The notes: generated by a model from the letters alone, not told the origin. A DNA stretch of 64,000 bases from Thermoanaerobacteraceae bacterium (GCA_017656305.1 JACDOG010000004.1:62001-126000), one strand, 5' to 3'; counted from the first letter of the stretch, positions 54,021 through 62,510 are shown. Numbers and translations are program-made.

Positions 54021-55034
54021 TTAATTTTGGGGATGCATCTGGCTTGCCTGCACTGCAACCTTTTTCATATCTTGAAATTCGTCCAGGATTTCCTGCATGG
54101 CCGTGTAATCGGGTTGCCAGTAGCTGATATTATCTATCCAAACCGGTTTGCCCGGTAAAGTGGCCACATTTAAATTTTCCGGGCTGATATCCTTCAGTTC
54201 CTTGGCCAGGGTAATCATCCCTTTTAAGGTCAGGTCCGTCTCCACATATCTATTAACCTCCCTGGTCAACTCCGGCACTTTCCAAAGGGTCTGCACGTTT
54301 AATAGTTTGTCCAGTAAAAGGCGCAGGAATTTCTGCTGCCGCTCAATGCGACCGATATCGCCCCGCCCATCACCGCGGTAACGCACGTAGGCCAGGGCAT
54401 CCTCGCCGTGCAGAGTCTGCCTGCCCTTTTTCAAATCAATGTTTTCCTCCGGGTAGTACATGTCCTGCCGGACATCCACTTCCACACCGCCCAGCAGGTC
54501 CACAACATTAACAAACCCCTGGAAATCCAGCTGCACGTACCGCTGGATATCCACCCCCAGCAGTCCTTCCACGGCAGCCTTTAACAGGTCTACGCCACCG
54601 TACGCATAGGCATGGTTGATCTTGGTCCTGCCGTGCCCGGGAACACTGGTGTAAGTATCCCGGGGAATGGACAACAGGTTGACCGTTTTTTTATCAAGAT
54701 TAACAAAGGCAACAATAATGGTGTCGGACCTGCCCACTTCCTCGTCCCGGCGGTCCACTCCCATGAGCAGCAGGGTGAGCGTCCTGTCTTTTGCCGGGTC
54801 AATGAGGCCCTGGCGGTCTTCCCGGTCTTTTTCTTTCACTCCCTCATCCAACCAGCTGTTGGACAGAGTATAGCCGGCGTACATGAAGGCCACAAAAAAG
54901 ATGAGAAATACCAGCAGCCAGCTCAACGCCCGGCGCTTCTTCCGTTGCTTGCGTCTGCTGCGCCTGTGCCCGCCTCGACGTGAGGAAATCTTTTCTCCCC
55001 AGAAGTCGGAATCGTAATTGTACTCGTTTTCCAT
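54021..55034 (-). CDS. LytR-CpsA-Psr (LCP) family wall-polymer ligase
   Basis: The 337-residue protein has a basic cytoplasmic tail (SSRRGGHRRSRRKQRKKRR), one transmembrane segment (about 37-57) and an extracytoplasmic LCP domain. Conserved parts are LLLMGVDRRDEEVGRSDTII, LLSIPRDTYTSVPG, KINHAYAYGG and the late arginine-rich DALAYVRYRGDGRGDIGRIE. LCP enzymes attach wall polymers from undecaprenyl carriers to peptidoglycan. It lies next to the WecG/TagA gene and a second LCP gene, so the three probably act on the same polymer. Confidence 0.95.
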   Translation of the reverse strand: MENEYNYDSDFWGEKISSRRGGHRRSRRKQRKKRRALSWLLVFLIFFVAFMYAGYTLSNSWLDEGVKEKDREDRQGLIDPAKDRTLTLLLMGVDRRDEEVGRSDTIIVAFVNLDKKTVNLLSIPRDTYTSVPGHGRTKINHAYAYGGVDLLKAAVEGLLGVDIQRYVQLDFQGFVNVVDLLGGVEVDVRQDMYYPEENIDLKKGRQTLHGEDALAYVRYRGDGRGDIGRIERQQKFLRLLLDKLLNVQTLWKVPELTREVNRYVETDLTLKGMITLAKELKDISPENLNVATLPGKPVWIDNISYWQPDYTAMQEILDEFQDMKKVAVQASQMHPQN

Positions 55035-55062
55035 AAAAACACCCCTTTATTACTGTAGGAAA

Positions 55063-55087
55063 GCGCACCGAAAAGGTGCGCATTTTT
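55063..55087. terminator. Hairpin between the two LCP genes
   Basis: GCGCACC and GGTGCGC form a perfect 7-bp stem. On the plus strand it is followed by ATTTTTT; on the minus strand by TTTCC, so termination of the minus-strand operon would be partial. Confidence 0.5.
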
Positions 55088-55130
55088 TCAGTCTTAAGGG
55101 ATATTTCGACAAATCAATACTACTTCCTGC

Positions 55131-56012
55131 CTAACTAAGCAGTTTGGAAGCTTCTTCTAAGGACGCCTCACTGGGAAGGTAGTACCACAGGCCGTCAATC
55201 TTCTTGCTTGTTCCCTCCAAAACGATGGCATTGACAGTGGTTGAGTCCAGGTGCTGGGCAATTTTGACCAGTTTGGCCATGGCGGCCACGGAGATATCCG
55301 TTTCCACGTTTTCCCTGACGGTGTCAATAAGTTGAGGTGCCTTGAGGATGTTCTTGGCCTGCAGCAGTTCGTCTAGCAGCAGTTTGATTACCTGCTGCTG
55401 GCGCCTTGCCCTGCCGATGTCACCTTCCACGGTACCGCGAAAACGGGAATACGCCAGAGCATCCTCTCCATCCAGCTTTTGCCGCCCTTTTTTCAAGTTA
55501 ATGCCTTCCGGCGGGTAATACATGTTGACGGGCACATCCACCTCAATACCACCCACGATATCCACCAGGCGCACAAATCCCTTAAAGTCGATAACGGCGT
55601 AGTTATCAATGTTGATATCCAGCAAGTCCTCTACTACTTCTCGGGCCAGTTCCACGCCGCCGTAAACATAGGCAGCATTCACCTTATCCCAGGACCCTTT
55701 GATTTTTACCCGGGTGTCTCTGGGAATAGATACCATGTTGATTTTCCCGTTATTCGGATCCACGCTGGCTACTATGATGGTATCGGTACGCCCCCGGAAA
55801 TCATCATTCCTGCTGTCTATACCCAGCACCAGAATATTCATTTTATCCATCTCCGGCACCGTATCCCGGCTGCCGTCCGCGTCTAACACAGGTACACCGG
55901 ATACGTCTGGTGATTGTATATCTATATAATAAGACAAACCAAAGAAAAAGATGCCGACAAAAAACAGTCCCCCGATTAACCAGCTGAGCGCTGTCTGCCA
56001 CTGGCGAGTCAT
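55131..56012 (-). CDS. LytR-CpsA-Psr (LCP) family wall-polymer ligase
   Basis: The ATG (MTRQWQTALSW) sits seven bases after GGGGGG and gives 293 residues. One transmembrane segment (about 9-30) is followed by the LCP domain with NILVLGIDSRNDDFRGRTDT, VSIPRDTRVKIKG, KVNAAYVYGG and DALAYSRFRGTVEGDIGRAR. It is a paralogue of the protein at 54021. Keeping two tandem copies is common in Firmicutes, where the copies differ in polymer preference or expression. Confidence 0.95.
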   Translation of the reverse strand: MTRQWQTALSWLIGGLFFVGIFFFGLSYYIDIQSPDVSGVPVLDADGSRDTVPEMDKMNILVLGIDSRNDDFRGRTDTIIVASVDPNNGKINMVSIPRDTRVKIKGSWDKVNAAYVYGGVELAREVVEDLLDINIDNYAVIDFKGFVRLVDIVGGIEVDVPVNMYYPPEGINLKKGRQKLDGEDALAYSRFRGTVEGDIGRARRQQQVIKLLLDELLQAKNILKAPQLIDTVRENVETDISVAAMAKLVKIAQHLDSTTVNAIVLEGTSKKIDGLWYYLPSEASLEEASKLLS

Positions 56013-56097
56013 GGGCAATCCCCCCTTTCTCGGTACAGTCATCTTTCAATGACAACAATTTGTATTTATGGAAAATATCACTATATACCAGGCGAAA

Positions 56098-56122
56098 AAG
56101 AACCCCACACGGTTTCGTGGGG
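56098..56122 (-). terminator. Terminator of the 56132 gene
   Basis: CCCCAC and GTGGGG pair with an 8-base loop and are followed by TTCTTTTT on the minus strand. Confidence 0.7.
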
Positions 56123-56131
56123 ACCAGCATA

Positions 56132-56746
56132 CTAGGGAATAATGGTTACCGTTTGCGTCTCCTGAGACCATTTCACCGTGGCACCCAGGCACTCGCTCAC
56201 CACCCGCACGGGAACCACAGTATGGTTATCCTTTAAAGTCGGGGCGACATCCAGAGGGACTTCCCGGCCATTAACTGTAGCCGTTTTGGAATCTATCTGC
56301 AGTTTCAACACCTTGTCACCCAAAGTATAGCTCACCGTGCGCGTGCTGCCGTCCCAGCCGATCTCCGCTCCGAGGGCCTCACCGATAAACCTGAAGGGCA
56401 GCATGGTATGCCCGCCCCCTGCAATATAAGGAGCAACCGGCAGGGTCCGGGCATCGTTACCCACGTAAGCTGTTTTCTCCCCAATCACCAGTTCTATCTT
56501 TATTTTAATCCGTTCCTGAAGCCTCGCTACCTGTGTTTCCAGCTGCTGTACCTGACGGGTCAGTAGCCGCAGCTGTTCCTGGAGGTCTGTGTAATGGCTG
56601 CTAATATAGTTATCTACATAACTTTTGGTCACCAGGGGGTCCTGGTCGCTTCCCGGCAGCGGGTCAGAAGCCTGCACAGCTTGACCCAGGGAATAACCGA
56701 TTAATAATAAGGACAGCATCAACAACAGCATCCATTTTCGTTTCAT
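56132..56746 (-). CDS. Secreted copper-amine-oxidase-fold protein with coiled coil
   Basis: The 204-residue protein has a signal peptide (ending VQA, about 26), a DPLVTKSYVD motif, a coiled coil (about 50-82; LRLLTRQVQQLETQVARLQE) and two copper-amine-oxidase-N-like repeats (TMLPFRFIGEALGAEIGWD; TVVPVRVVSECLGATVKWS). The N-terminal module matches that of the SH3 protein at 23514. It is first in line ahead of the LCP pair and probably acts at the cell surface. Confidence 0.87.
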   Translation of the reverse strand: MKRKWMLLLMLSLLLIGYSLGQAVQASDPLPGSDQDPLVTKSYVDNYISSHYTDLQEQLRLLTRQVQQLETQVARLQERIKIKIELVIGEKTAYVGNDARTLPVAPYIAGGGHTMLPFRFIGEALGAEIGWDGSTRTVSYTLGDKVLKLQIDSKTATVNGREVPLDVAPTLKDNHTVVPVRVVSECLGATVKWSQETQTVTIIP

Positions 56747-57163
56747 TACACATACCTCCTGAAAAAATCCACTTAATTATCATATCATATATACCGTTCG
56801 ATATCACGTGTATTTTTCCTGTGGGTAATTAATGGAGTGCTTAAGTTTTTGGATTTGCCGGTTAAATATAACAGTTATGAAAATTAGATTTTTTTTAAAA
56901 AAACTGTTTTCAAATGGATAATTTTATGTTATTATATTCACAAGGAAAGAAACAAACAGCAAGTTTTTTTAATAGCAGTACTTGCACTAAATTTCACTAA
57001 ATCAGTTGCAGCATGAGACGCGGTAAGGCTTATTTATTTGTCAAAGATTGTGCTGTATTTCACTATGTTGAAAAGCATTGCATCCTGGATAGATAGTTTT
57101 GATTTTATCTCCGTTGGTCAGACCATCAGAAGGGAAACAATTTTCAGAAAGGAGGGCTAAAGC
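56747..57163. other. A+T-rich intergenic region, divergent
   Basis: This 417-bp gap separates the minus-strand gene ending upstream transcription at 56746 from the plus-strand gene at 57164. It is clearly A+T-rich (runs such as GATTTTTTTTAAAAAAACTG near 56888) and must hold the promoter of the minus-strand gene and that of the plus-strand gene, but no consensus pair stands out. A 27-codon plus-strand frame near 57012 has no ribosome site and is not called. Confidence 0.5.
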
Positions 57164-57316
57164 ATGAAAAACTTAATCGCGTTGGAACAAGAGCGTAGCG
57201 CCCTGCTGAATGAATGGATGAAGGCCAAAGAAAGCGAAAAGGTCGAGCTGCTCGTCCGTATCATGGACATTGATGAGGAGATTGCTGCTGATAAAGAAAA
57301 GGACGAGGAAAAATAA
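57164..57316 (+). CDS. Small charged helical protein (50 residues)
   Basis: This is the second convincing plus-strand gene. AAAGGAGGGCTAAAGC precedes the ATG. The product (MKNLIALEQERSALLNEWMK... ending DKEKDEEK) is highly charged and should form one or two helices with heptad leucines and isoleucines, so a helical hairpin or small coiled coil is likely. It resembles Spo0E-type mini-proteins in size but lacks their SxxxD motif. A bidirectional terminator follows. Position beside mbl and spoIIID is suggestive but not informative. Confidence 0.72.
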   Translation: MKNLIALEQERSALLNEWMKAKESEKVELLVRIMDIDEEIAADKEKDEEK

Positions 57317-57319
57317 CTT

Positions 57320-57351
57320 AAGCGTGGGTTAAAAAAGCCCACGCTTTTTAT
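57320..57351. terminator. Bidirectional terminator
   Basis: The 9-bp stem AAGCGTGGG/CCCACGCTT has T-runs on both sides. It ends both the 57164 (+) gene and the LCP-like (-) gene. Confidence 0.8.
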
Positions 57352-58313
57352 TGCGTGATTTGATAAACCACGTTTTTCAGGATCATATCAGGCACAACCC
57401 ACACCTTGCGGCCCCTTTGATGTTCATAATGCCCGCCGGCAATAACCTTGGTAATCCTCTGCGTATCAATATTACGCGCTATCAAAAAATGCTCTTTTAA
57501 GTTTTCCAAGGTCGGACGAAAGTCGGTTCGCATGTACTTTTTAAAAGCAAACACCAGTTTCGGCAGGTGCAGGAAATACACTTTGGGCCGCGTCAACTGC
57601 TCCATTAATTTCCCCAGTATCTCTTCATCCCTGGGTGTCACTTCCATGACAAAGAGATTTTCTATATCCACCGGTTGCCCGTCCACAATGATGGGTTCCA
57701 GGAAGGACTTCACTTCGGTCAAAATCCGCTTATCCATCCACACGTAGTAGTCAATGTCTACTTCCAGCTCTTCTTCTAAAATCTCCTGGATGCGTTTGAC
57801 ACCAGCTGTCCTGTAGATATCCTTTAACATGCCGCTCTGAAAATAGGTGTTGACGGGAAAAAAGACTGCCCCCGACTGGTACTTATCATGAATATTAATG
57901 CTGTAAACGGCAACCATCCGCAATTCACTATCCTCCGTACCGACAAAAAGCACATTGAGATTATCGGTATACCGGTTTAGATGCGGGTTAGGGAATTCCG
58001 CCTGCGGCATCATGGCTATGTCGCTATCTCCAGCAGACAGCACGTCGGAAAAAACTGTACTGTGGTCATATTCGTCGGGAGAAGGCGTAGCCAGCATCAT
58101 TTCTTCCTCTTTTAGTTCATTTTCACCGGTGCGTAAATCTATCCTGTCCCACGGTATACGGGGCATACGCAGCAATTCCGCACTTTTTACCGTTGCTTGA
58201 TCAAAGAGCAGCGGCTTTTCCACCGGCTGCAGCAGAATGTCCGTAATCAACGCCAGCAAACCGCCTGCTATCAACCCCCAAACCACCGCCCGCTTGAAAC
58301 TCCTACCAATCAT
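57348..58313 (-). CDS. Divergent LCP-like membrane protein
   Basis: The 321-residue protein has one transmembrane segment (about 8-28), an acidic stretch, and a domain that follows the LytR-CpsA-Psr pattern: NLNVLFVGTEDSELRMVAVYS matches the usual NILLLGxDSR..DTI strand, AVFFPVNTYFQ matches LSIPRDTY, and GVKRIQEILEEELEVDIDYY matches the conserved helix. The arginines and aspartates that LCP enzymes use to bind the lipid pyrophosphate are replaced (RD becomes VN). It may be a non-catalytic member with a structural or regulatory role. It lies downstream of mbl, 123 bp after its stop. Confidence 0.7.
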   Translation of the reverse strand: MIGRSFKRAVVWGLIAGGLLALITDILLQPVEKPLLFDQATVKSAELLRMPRIPWDRIDLRTGENELKEEEMMLATPSPDEYDHSTVFSDVLSAGDSDIAMMPQAEFPNPHLNRYTDNLNVLFVGTEDSELRMVAVYSINIHDKYQSGAVFFPVNTYFQSGMLKDIYRTAGVKRIQEILEEELEVDIDYYVWMDKRILTEVKSFLEPIIVDGQPVDIENLFVMEVTPRDEEILGKLMEQLTRPKVYFLHLPKLVFAFKKYMRTDFRPTLENLKEHFLIARNIDTQRITKVIAGGHYEHQRGRKVWVVPDMILKNVVYQITQ

Positions 58314-58394
58314 GTTCCCACTCCTTGGTCCGGTCTCAATAAATCATTATTACCGTTTCAAGAGTGGAATATGTATATCAAGAGTCAGAATTAT

Positions 58395-58431
58395 AAAAAA
58401 AAAAAAACAGGGGTGCTACGGCACTCCCCAG
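58395..58431 (-). terminator. Terminator of mbl
   Basis: GGGGAGTGC and GCACCCC form a stem with one bulge, followed by a run of 13 T on the minus strand. Confidence 0.8.
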
Positions 58432-58436
58432 TTTTT

Positions 58437-59468
58437 TTACATTATCTTTTTGGATATCAGCCCGTTGGACTTAAGAACGTTCAGCATGCTGAGGGCTTTT
58501 CCGGTACCGAGAGCCACGCAGGATATAGCCTCTTCGGCAAAGTGCACCGGCAGGCCGGTTTCCTCTCGCAACAATGCATCCAGCCCGTCCAGCAGGGCAC
58601 CACCGCCGGTCATAACAATACCCTTATTCATAATATCTGCTGACAGTTCGGGAGGAGTTTTTTCCAGGACTTCTTTTACGGCACCGACTACCTGCTCAAC
58701 CGGTTCAGCCAGGGCTTCATAAGTTTCAGCGGAAGTGACGGTGATGGTTTTCGGCAATCCCGAAACCAAGTCACGACCTCTAATTTCCATGGAGGTATTT
58801 TCCGTTTTACCCTGGGGATAGGCTGTACCCACCTGTTTCTTCAAATCTTCCGCAGTGCGTTCGCCAATCATCAAGTTATATTTTTTGCGTATGTAACGTA
58901 CTATGGCGTCATCGAACTTGTCGCCACCGACCCGCAGCGATTTGCTGCAGACGATGCCGCCCAACGACAATACGGCTATGTCCGTTGTGCCGCCGCCAAT
59001 GTCCACCACCATGTTGCCGCTGGCTTGAGATATATCCAGGCCCGCGCCCAAGGCCGCCGCCAGGGGTTCTTCAATCAGGTAAGCCTGCTTGGCTCCGGCC
59101 TGCATGGCCGCCTGCCGCACCGCTCTTTCTTCCACCCCGGTTACCCCCGACGGGATACAGATCATTACCCGCGGCTTGAATAACAATTTTCTGCCGCCGC
59201 AGGCCTTGTTGATAAAATAGCGCAGCATCCGTTCCGTTGTATCGTAATCCGCAATGACTCCTTCACGCAACGGCCGAATGGCCACAATATTTCCCGGAGT
59301 ACGCCCCAGCATTTTTCGCGCTTCCTCACCAACTGCAATTATCTGACCGCTGTCCCTGTCAATGGCTACCACTGACGGCTCGTTGAGAACTATCCCCTTG
59401 TTTTTTACATAAACCAGAACACTGGCAGTGCCCAGGTCTACACCGATATCCGTTCCCCAACCAAACAT
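58437..59468 (-). CDS. mbl: Rod shape-determining protein Mbl (MreB family)
   Basis: This 343-residue bacterial actin homologue has GIDVGLDLGTASV-type phosphate-1 loop (DIGVDLGTASVLVYVKN), VDIGGGTTDIAVLSLGG and TGGGALLDGLDALL. It polymerises along the membrane and guides wall synthesis. The order spoIID, spoIIQ, spoIIID, mbl is the same as in Bacillus subtilis, which supports the name Mbl over MreB or MreBH. It follows spoIIID by about 130 bp. Confidence 0.93.
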   Translation of the reverse strand: MFGWGTDIGVDLGTASVLVYVKNKGIVLNEPSVVAIDRDSGQIIAVGEEARKMLGRTPGNIVAIRPLREGVIADYDTTERMLRYFINKACGGRKLLFKPRVMICIPSGVTGVEERAVRQAAMQAGAKQAYLIEEPLAAALGAGLDISQASGNMVVDIGGGTTDIAVLSLGGIVCSKSLRVGGDKFDDAIVRYIRKKYNLMIGERTAEDLKKQVGTAYPQGKTENTSMEIRGRDLVSGLPKTITVTSAETYEALAEPVEQVVGAVKEVLEKTPPELSADIMNKGIVMTGGGALLDGLDALLREETGLPVHFAEEAISCVALGTGKALSMLNVLKSNGLISKKIM

Positions 59469-59595
59469 CCCTTAAACTCCTCTCGTTTCCATAAATTGTT
59501 TTGCTTGTCCAAAAATTCACTAAAAGATAAAAAACCAAAACACGGTAACAGAGTAAGCTTAAGGGATTATTTCTTCATATCCTGACAAAATCCTC

Positions 59596-59853
59596 TTAAC
59601 ATACCTTGCTTTCTTTATATTTTTTACGGGTGGCCTCTCCTCCCCGTAAATGTCTTTCCGCTTTGTTTTTTTCCAGCACTTCTCTCACTTTTTTGGCCAG
59701 ATTTTTGTCAATTGCCGGCAGCCGTTCCGTAACATCTTTATGAACAGTACTTTTACTGACTCCAAACACATTAGCTGCTTGTCGCACAGTGGCCGAGGAT
59801 TCTAATATATATTTGCTGATATCCACGACCCGCTTGCGGATGTATTCTTGCAT
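59596..59853 (-). CDS. spoIIID: Sporulation transcriptional regulator SpoIIID
   Basis: The ATG (MQEYIRKRVVDI) follows GGAGGCC and gives 85 residues, the usual size. It is a small DNA-binding protein with one helix-turn-helix (TVRQAANVFGVSKSTVHKDV) and a basic C-terminal helix. SpoIIID acts in the mother cell, repressing or activating many sigma-E genes and helping switch on sigK. The synteny with spoIIQ and mbl is conserved. Confidence 0.96.
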   Translation of the reverse strand: MQEYIRKRVVDISKYILESSATVRQAANVFGVSKSTVHKDVTERLPAIDKNLAKKVREVLEKNKAERHLRGGEATRKKYKESKVC

Positions 59854-59906
59854 GCTGAGGCCTCCTTCCGCTTTTTCTGTAAATATATATGTGGAGGCCA
59901 TAAAAT

Positions 59907-59985
59907 TAGACCAGGAAAATGGCGGAAATCAAAGAGAGACAACCATTTCCTGGTCTGTTTTTGGGTTATTCCGCCAATTTGGCGG
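59907..59985. repeat. Two hairpins between spoIIQ and spoIIID
   Basis: CCGCCAA-T-TTGGCGG is a palindrome just past the spoIIQ stop. Further on, AGACCAGGAAAATGG and CCATTTCCTGGTCT form long arms about 20 bases apart. On the plus strand the second is followed by GTTTTTGG. They probably end or attenuate the spoIIQ transcript ahead of spoIIID. Confidence 0.5.
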
Positions 59986-59988
59986 TAA

Positions 59989-60753
59989 TTACTTCACGGG
60001 CAGGTATGTCAGGGGGTCTACCAGCTGCTTGTCCTTTAGCAACTCCAGGTGCAGGTGGGTACCCCTGTCGCCCTCGGCCCGGCCCGGTTCGCCAACCTGA
60101 CCAATTACGGTGCCCCGTTCCACGGTATCCCCGCTGACCACAGCTACTTTGCCCAGGTGGGAATACCTGGTTTCCCAGCCGGCACCGTGGTCGACGGTCA
60201 CCCGGTAGCCGTAAAGTTCATTGTACTCCACAGCAGTGACCTTGCCTGTCAAGACTGCTGCTACAGGAGTATTGCGCTGGACAGACATGTCTACCCCGCC
60301 GTGAAAGCGAAAATCCTCGTAAACTTTGGAATAGGTGTGGCCAAAGCCCATAATTATCTGCCCGGTAACCGGCAGTACCATTTCCGTCAACACTGGTTTT
60401 GCCTCCTGCTCCTTGGTGGCTTCTGCCGGAGCCGACTGCTCTGCCGTCGCGGCGCCACCCACTTCCTGCACGCCGTCTTCTACCGCCACCGGCCAGGGCG
60501 AAACCGGCTCTCCTGATACTGACCCGTCCTCCGGGGTGACGTCACCGTAATCTTTGACTATCGGCATGCCGTCCACTGCATCACTCCCGAAAGGCCACAT
60601 GGCCAGCATGTAAACGGGCAACAGCAGTGCAATCAGTACGACAACAGGAAGTACAATTTTCCAGTGCCGCTTCAAAAACCGCGTCATATGCTGAAGCATA
60701 TTTTTTAACTTTTTCACATGAGTATAAAAATTGGCCAAGGTTCTTTTAAACAT
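59989..60753 (-). CDS. spoIIQ: SpoIIQ-like M23 (LytM) peptidase
   Basis: The 254-residue protein has one N-terminal transmembrane segment (about 32-55), a variable linker, and a LytM domain (130-245). Zinc-binding motifs are intact: HGGVD (HxxxD) and HLHLE (HxH). SpoIIQ of the forespore membrane pairs with SpoIIIAH to form the channel between forespore and mother cell; in clostridia it keeps endopeptidase residues that the Bacillus protein has lost. Position between spoIID and spoIIID supports the name. The start follows AGGTGATA. Confidence 0.9.
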   Translation of the reverse strand: MFKRTLANFYTHVKKLKNMLQHMTRFLKRHWKIVLPVVVLIALLLPVYMLAMWPFGSDAVDGMPIVKDYGDVTPEDGSVSGEPVSPWPVAVEDGVQEVGGAATAEQSAPAEATKEQEAKPVLTEMVLPVTGQIIMGFGHTYSKVYEDFRFHGGVDMSVQRNTPVAAVLTGKVTAVEYNELYGYRVTVDHGAGWETRYSHLGKVAVVSGDTVERGTVIGQVGEPGRAEGDRGTHLHLELLKDKQLVDPLTYLPVK

Positions 60754-60799
60754 ATTATCACCTCAGCCATATTATTACCCATATTTTCCCTTTTTAAAC

Positions 60800-61285
60800 T
60801 TATTGCCGGTGACATTTCTGGCAGCGCTGCCGTTCCTCCCAGGTTACCCTGCGTTCTTCATAGGTGCCGTGGGCAGTCCGGCTGTGGCAGTCCATGCAGG
60901 TAAAACCGGCATAGAGGTGCAGCCGGTGATCCATGTGCTCAGTGGCCTGAATCTCGTCATTATCATGACAGCCCCGGCAGCGTTCAGCCGGAACGCGGGA
61001 ATAAATCAGGGCAGCGTCTATGTTCTCAGATGCCACTCCCTTCTTCAACAGGTTCCTTAACCCCTTAAACTTTTGTTCCAGCATGCCCGGCCAGTTTAAT
61101 TCCGCGTGGCAGTAAATGCACTCTATACCCTCATGTGGACTTTTGGCCAGTTTCTCAACAGGAACCTGCATTTCGTGGCACCGGGTACAGAAATCGGGTT
61201 TCTCGGAGTAAACGGCGCCTGCGAGAGTAAAGCCTGCCAGCCCAAGGCACAGGACTGCTATTAGATAGAGTAAAATCTTGCGCAT
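60800..61285 (-). CDS. NapC/NirT-type multihaem cytochrome c, membrane anchored
   Basis: The 161-residue protein has an N-terminal hydrophobic anchor (MRKILLYLIAVLCLGLAGFT) and five CxxCH haem-binding motifs: CTRCH, CIYCH, CRGCH, CMDCH and CQKCH. The first two resemble the NapC/NirT quinol-oxidising family, which passes electrons from the quinone pool to extracytoplasmic reductases. The ATG follows GGGGGAATTAAAG. It lies between spoIID and spoIIQ, 31 bp after the former, an unusual place for a respiratory gene, and no reductase partner is adjacent. Confidence 0.9.
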   Translation of the reverse strand: MRKILLYLIAVLCLGLAGFTLAGAVYSEKPDFCTRCHEMQVPVEKLAKSPHEGIECIYCHAELNWPGMLEQKFKGLRNLLKKGVASENIDAALIYSRVPAERCRGCHDNDEIQATEHMDHRLHLYAGFTCMDCHSRTAHGTYEERRVTWEERQRCQKCHRQ

Positions 61286-61316
61286 CTTTAATTCCCCCAT
61301 ATCCTTTCGGGAGAAA

Positions 61317-62282
61317 TCAATTGTCAATTTTTTTAATACTGACTCCCCGGTAGTAATAGGTGAGAATATCCTTAAAGTTCTTGCCCGCTTTCGCCATACC
61401 GTTGGCACCGTACTGGGACAGGCCCACTCCATGGCCGTAACCCCTGGTGAAAAAAATGATTTTATCTCCCGTTACCTGCCAGTCGATGTATGTCGAAGAG
61501 AGGCCCAATCTCCGGCGCAGCTCGCTGCCTGTAAACTTTTTCCTCCCCACCTGTATGGTTTTCACCCGTCCGGAAACAGTTCGTTCCAGCACTTTTAACA
61601 GAGAGTTTTTCCCCAGGGTTGCGGCAGGTAGAGCATTTAGATTGGTGCCCAGCTTGCGGTCCACTTCCTGCAGGGTAAAAGTTTGGGTATTCCGGTAATA
61701 GGGCGACTGTTTATCCCACTCACTTTTGACGCTCTGCAGGTAGGGAAAATCGTACTGCCACACTTCCGCGGCCGCCTCCGTGCGACCGCCGCTGGTCGAA
61801 TGATATACCGGTTCAATCAGCCTGCCGTGATAAGTTATCACCAGGCCTTCCGTTTCCTTGACCGCCCTGACAACTTTGCTGTAGTATTTCCAGTAATTGA
61901 TGATTCCCCACTTGCGCTTCATGTCCGCCCTGGATATCCAGGCCTGGCAGTGGGCCGGGTCCGTGCAGACGTCAGCCTCGGGATAGTGCGTATCTTTCGT
62001 GGTGCGTTTTAGTTTGTTCAAAGTATAGGTCCGTGCCGCTATGGCCTGGGCTTTCAGCGCTTCCATGTGAAAATGGGCGGGCATTTCCCCCGCAACCACT
62101 CCCACAAGGTATTCCTCCAAAGGCATGACCATCACCTTGCCGGTATCATGCATCTTTACCCGAATTCCCGTACCGGCGTTTTTTACTTCCACATGGGGAC
62201 CCTGCAATTTCAAAACTACTGAAGGAAGCAGAACCAGTAAAATTAGTACACCGGCAAACAGCCAAAAGAGGGTTTTCTTCAA
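61317..62282 (-). CDS. spoIID: Stage II sporulation protein D
   Basis: The start is TTG (LKKTLFWLFAGVL), nine bases after GGAG; longer frames run upstream. The 321-residue protein has an N-terminal anchor and the SpoIID domain (HDTGKVMVMPLEEYLVGVVA, MPAHFHMEALKAQAIAARTY, HSTSGGRTEAAAEVW and YGHGVGLSQYGANGMA). SpoIID is a lytic transglycosylase that, with SpoIIP and SpoIIM, remodels septal peptidoglycan during engulfment. A possible sigma-E-like sequence lies about 60 bp upstream but is weak. It follows murA by about 250 bp. Confidence 0.95.
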   Translation of the reverse strand: MKKTLFWLFAGVLILLVLLPSVVLKLQGPHVEVKNAGTGIRVKMHDTGKVMVMPLEEYLVGVVAGEMPAHFHMEALKAQAIAARTYTLNKLKRTTKDTHYPEADVCTDPAHCQAWISRADMKRKWGIINYWKYYSKVVRAVKETEGLVITYHGRLIEPVYHSTSGGRTEAAAEVWQYDFPYLQSVKSEWDKQSPYYRNTQTFTLQEVDRKLGTNLNALPAATLGKNSLLKVLERTVSGRVKTIQVGRKKFTGSELRRRLGLSSTYIDWQVTGDKIIFFTRGYGHGVGLSQYGANGMAKAGKNFKDILTYYYRGVSIKKIDN

Positions 62283-62510
62283 AATGCTACACTCCATTTC
62301 CGGGAGTAGTATTCTATTAAAATCTATTTGAATCCGAAAGTGATTATTCGCGAAAAGACAAAATTCAGACACCGATGCCGTAATACGGTAATCCTACCTT
62401 CTCAATTCTGAATTCTAGCGCCAAATTCCTTTGGAGAAAATGGCATATGCTGTCGTATTATGCAGCAGGAGTGCGGTTTTTTACCCACCCCGGGGTTGGC
62501 TTGAGCAATT

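Noticed and set aside
57012-57095. A 27-codon plus-strand frame starting MRRGKAYLFV
   Set aside because: No ribosome binding site and no convincing composition; likely chance.
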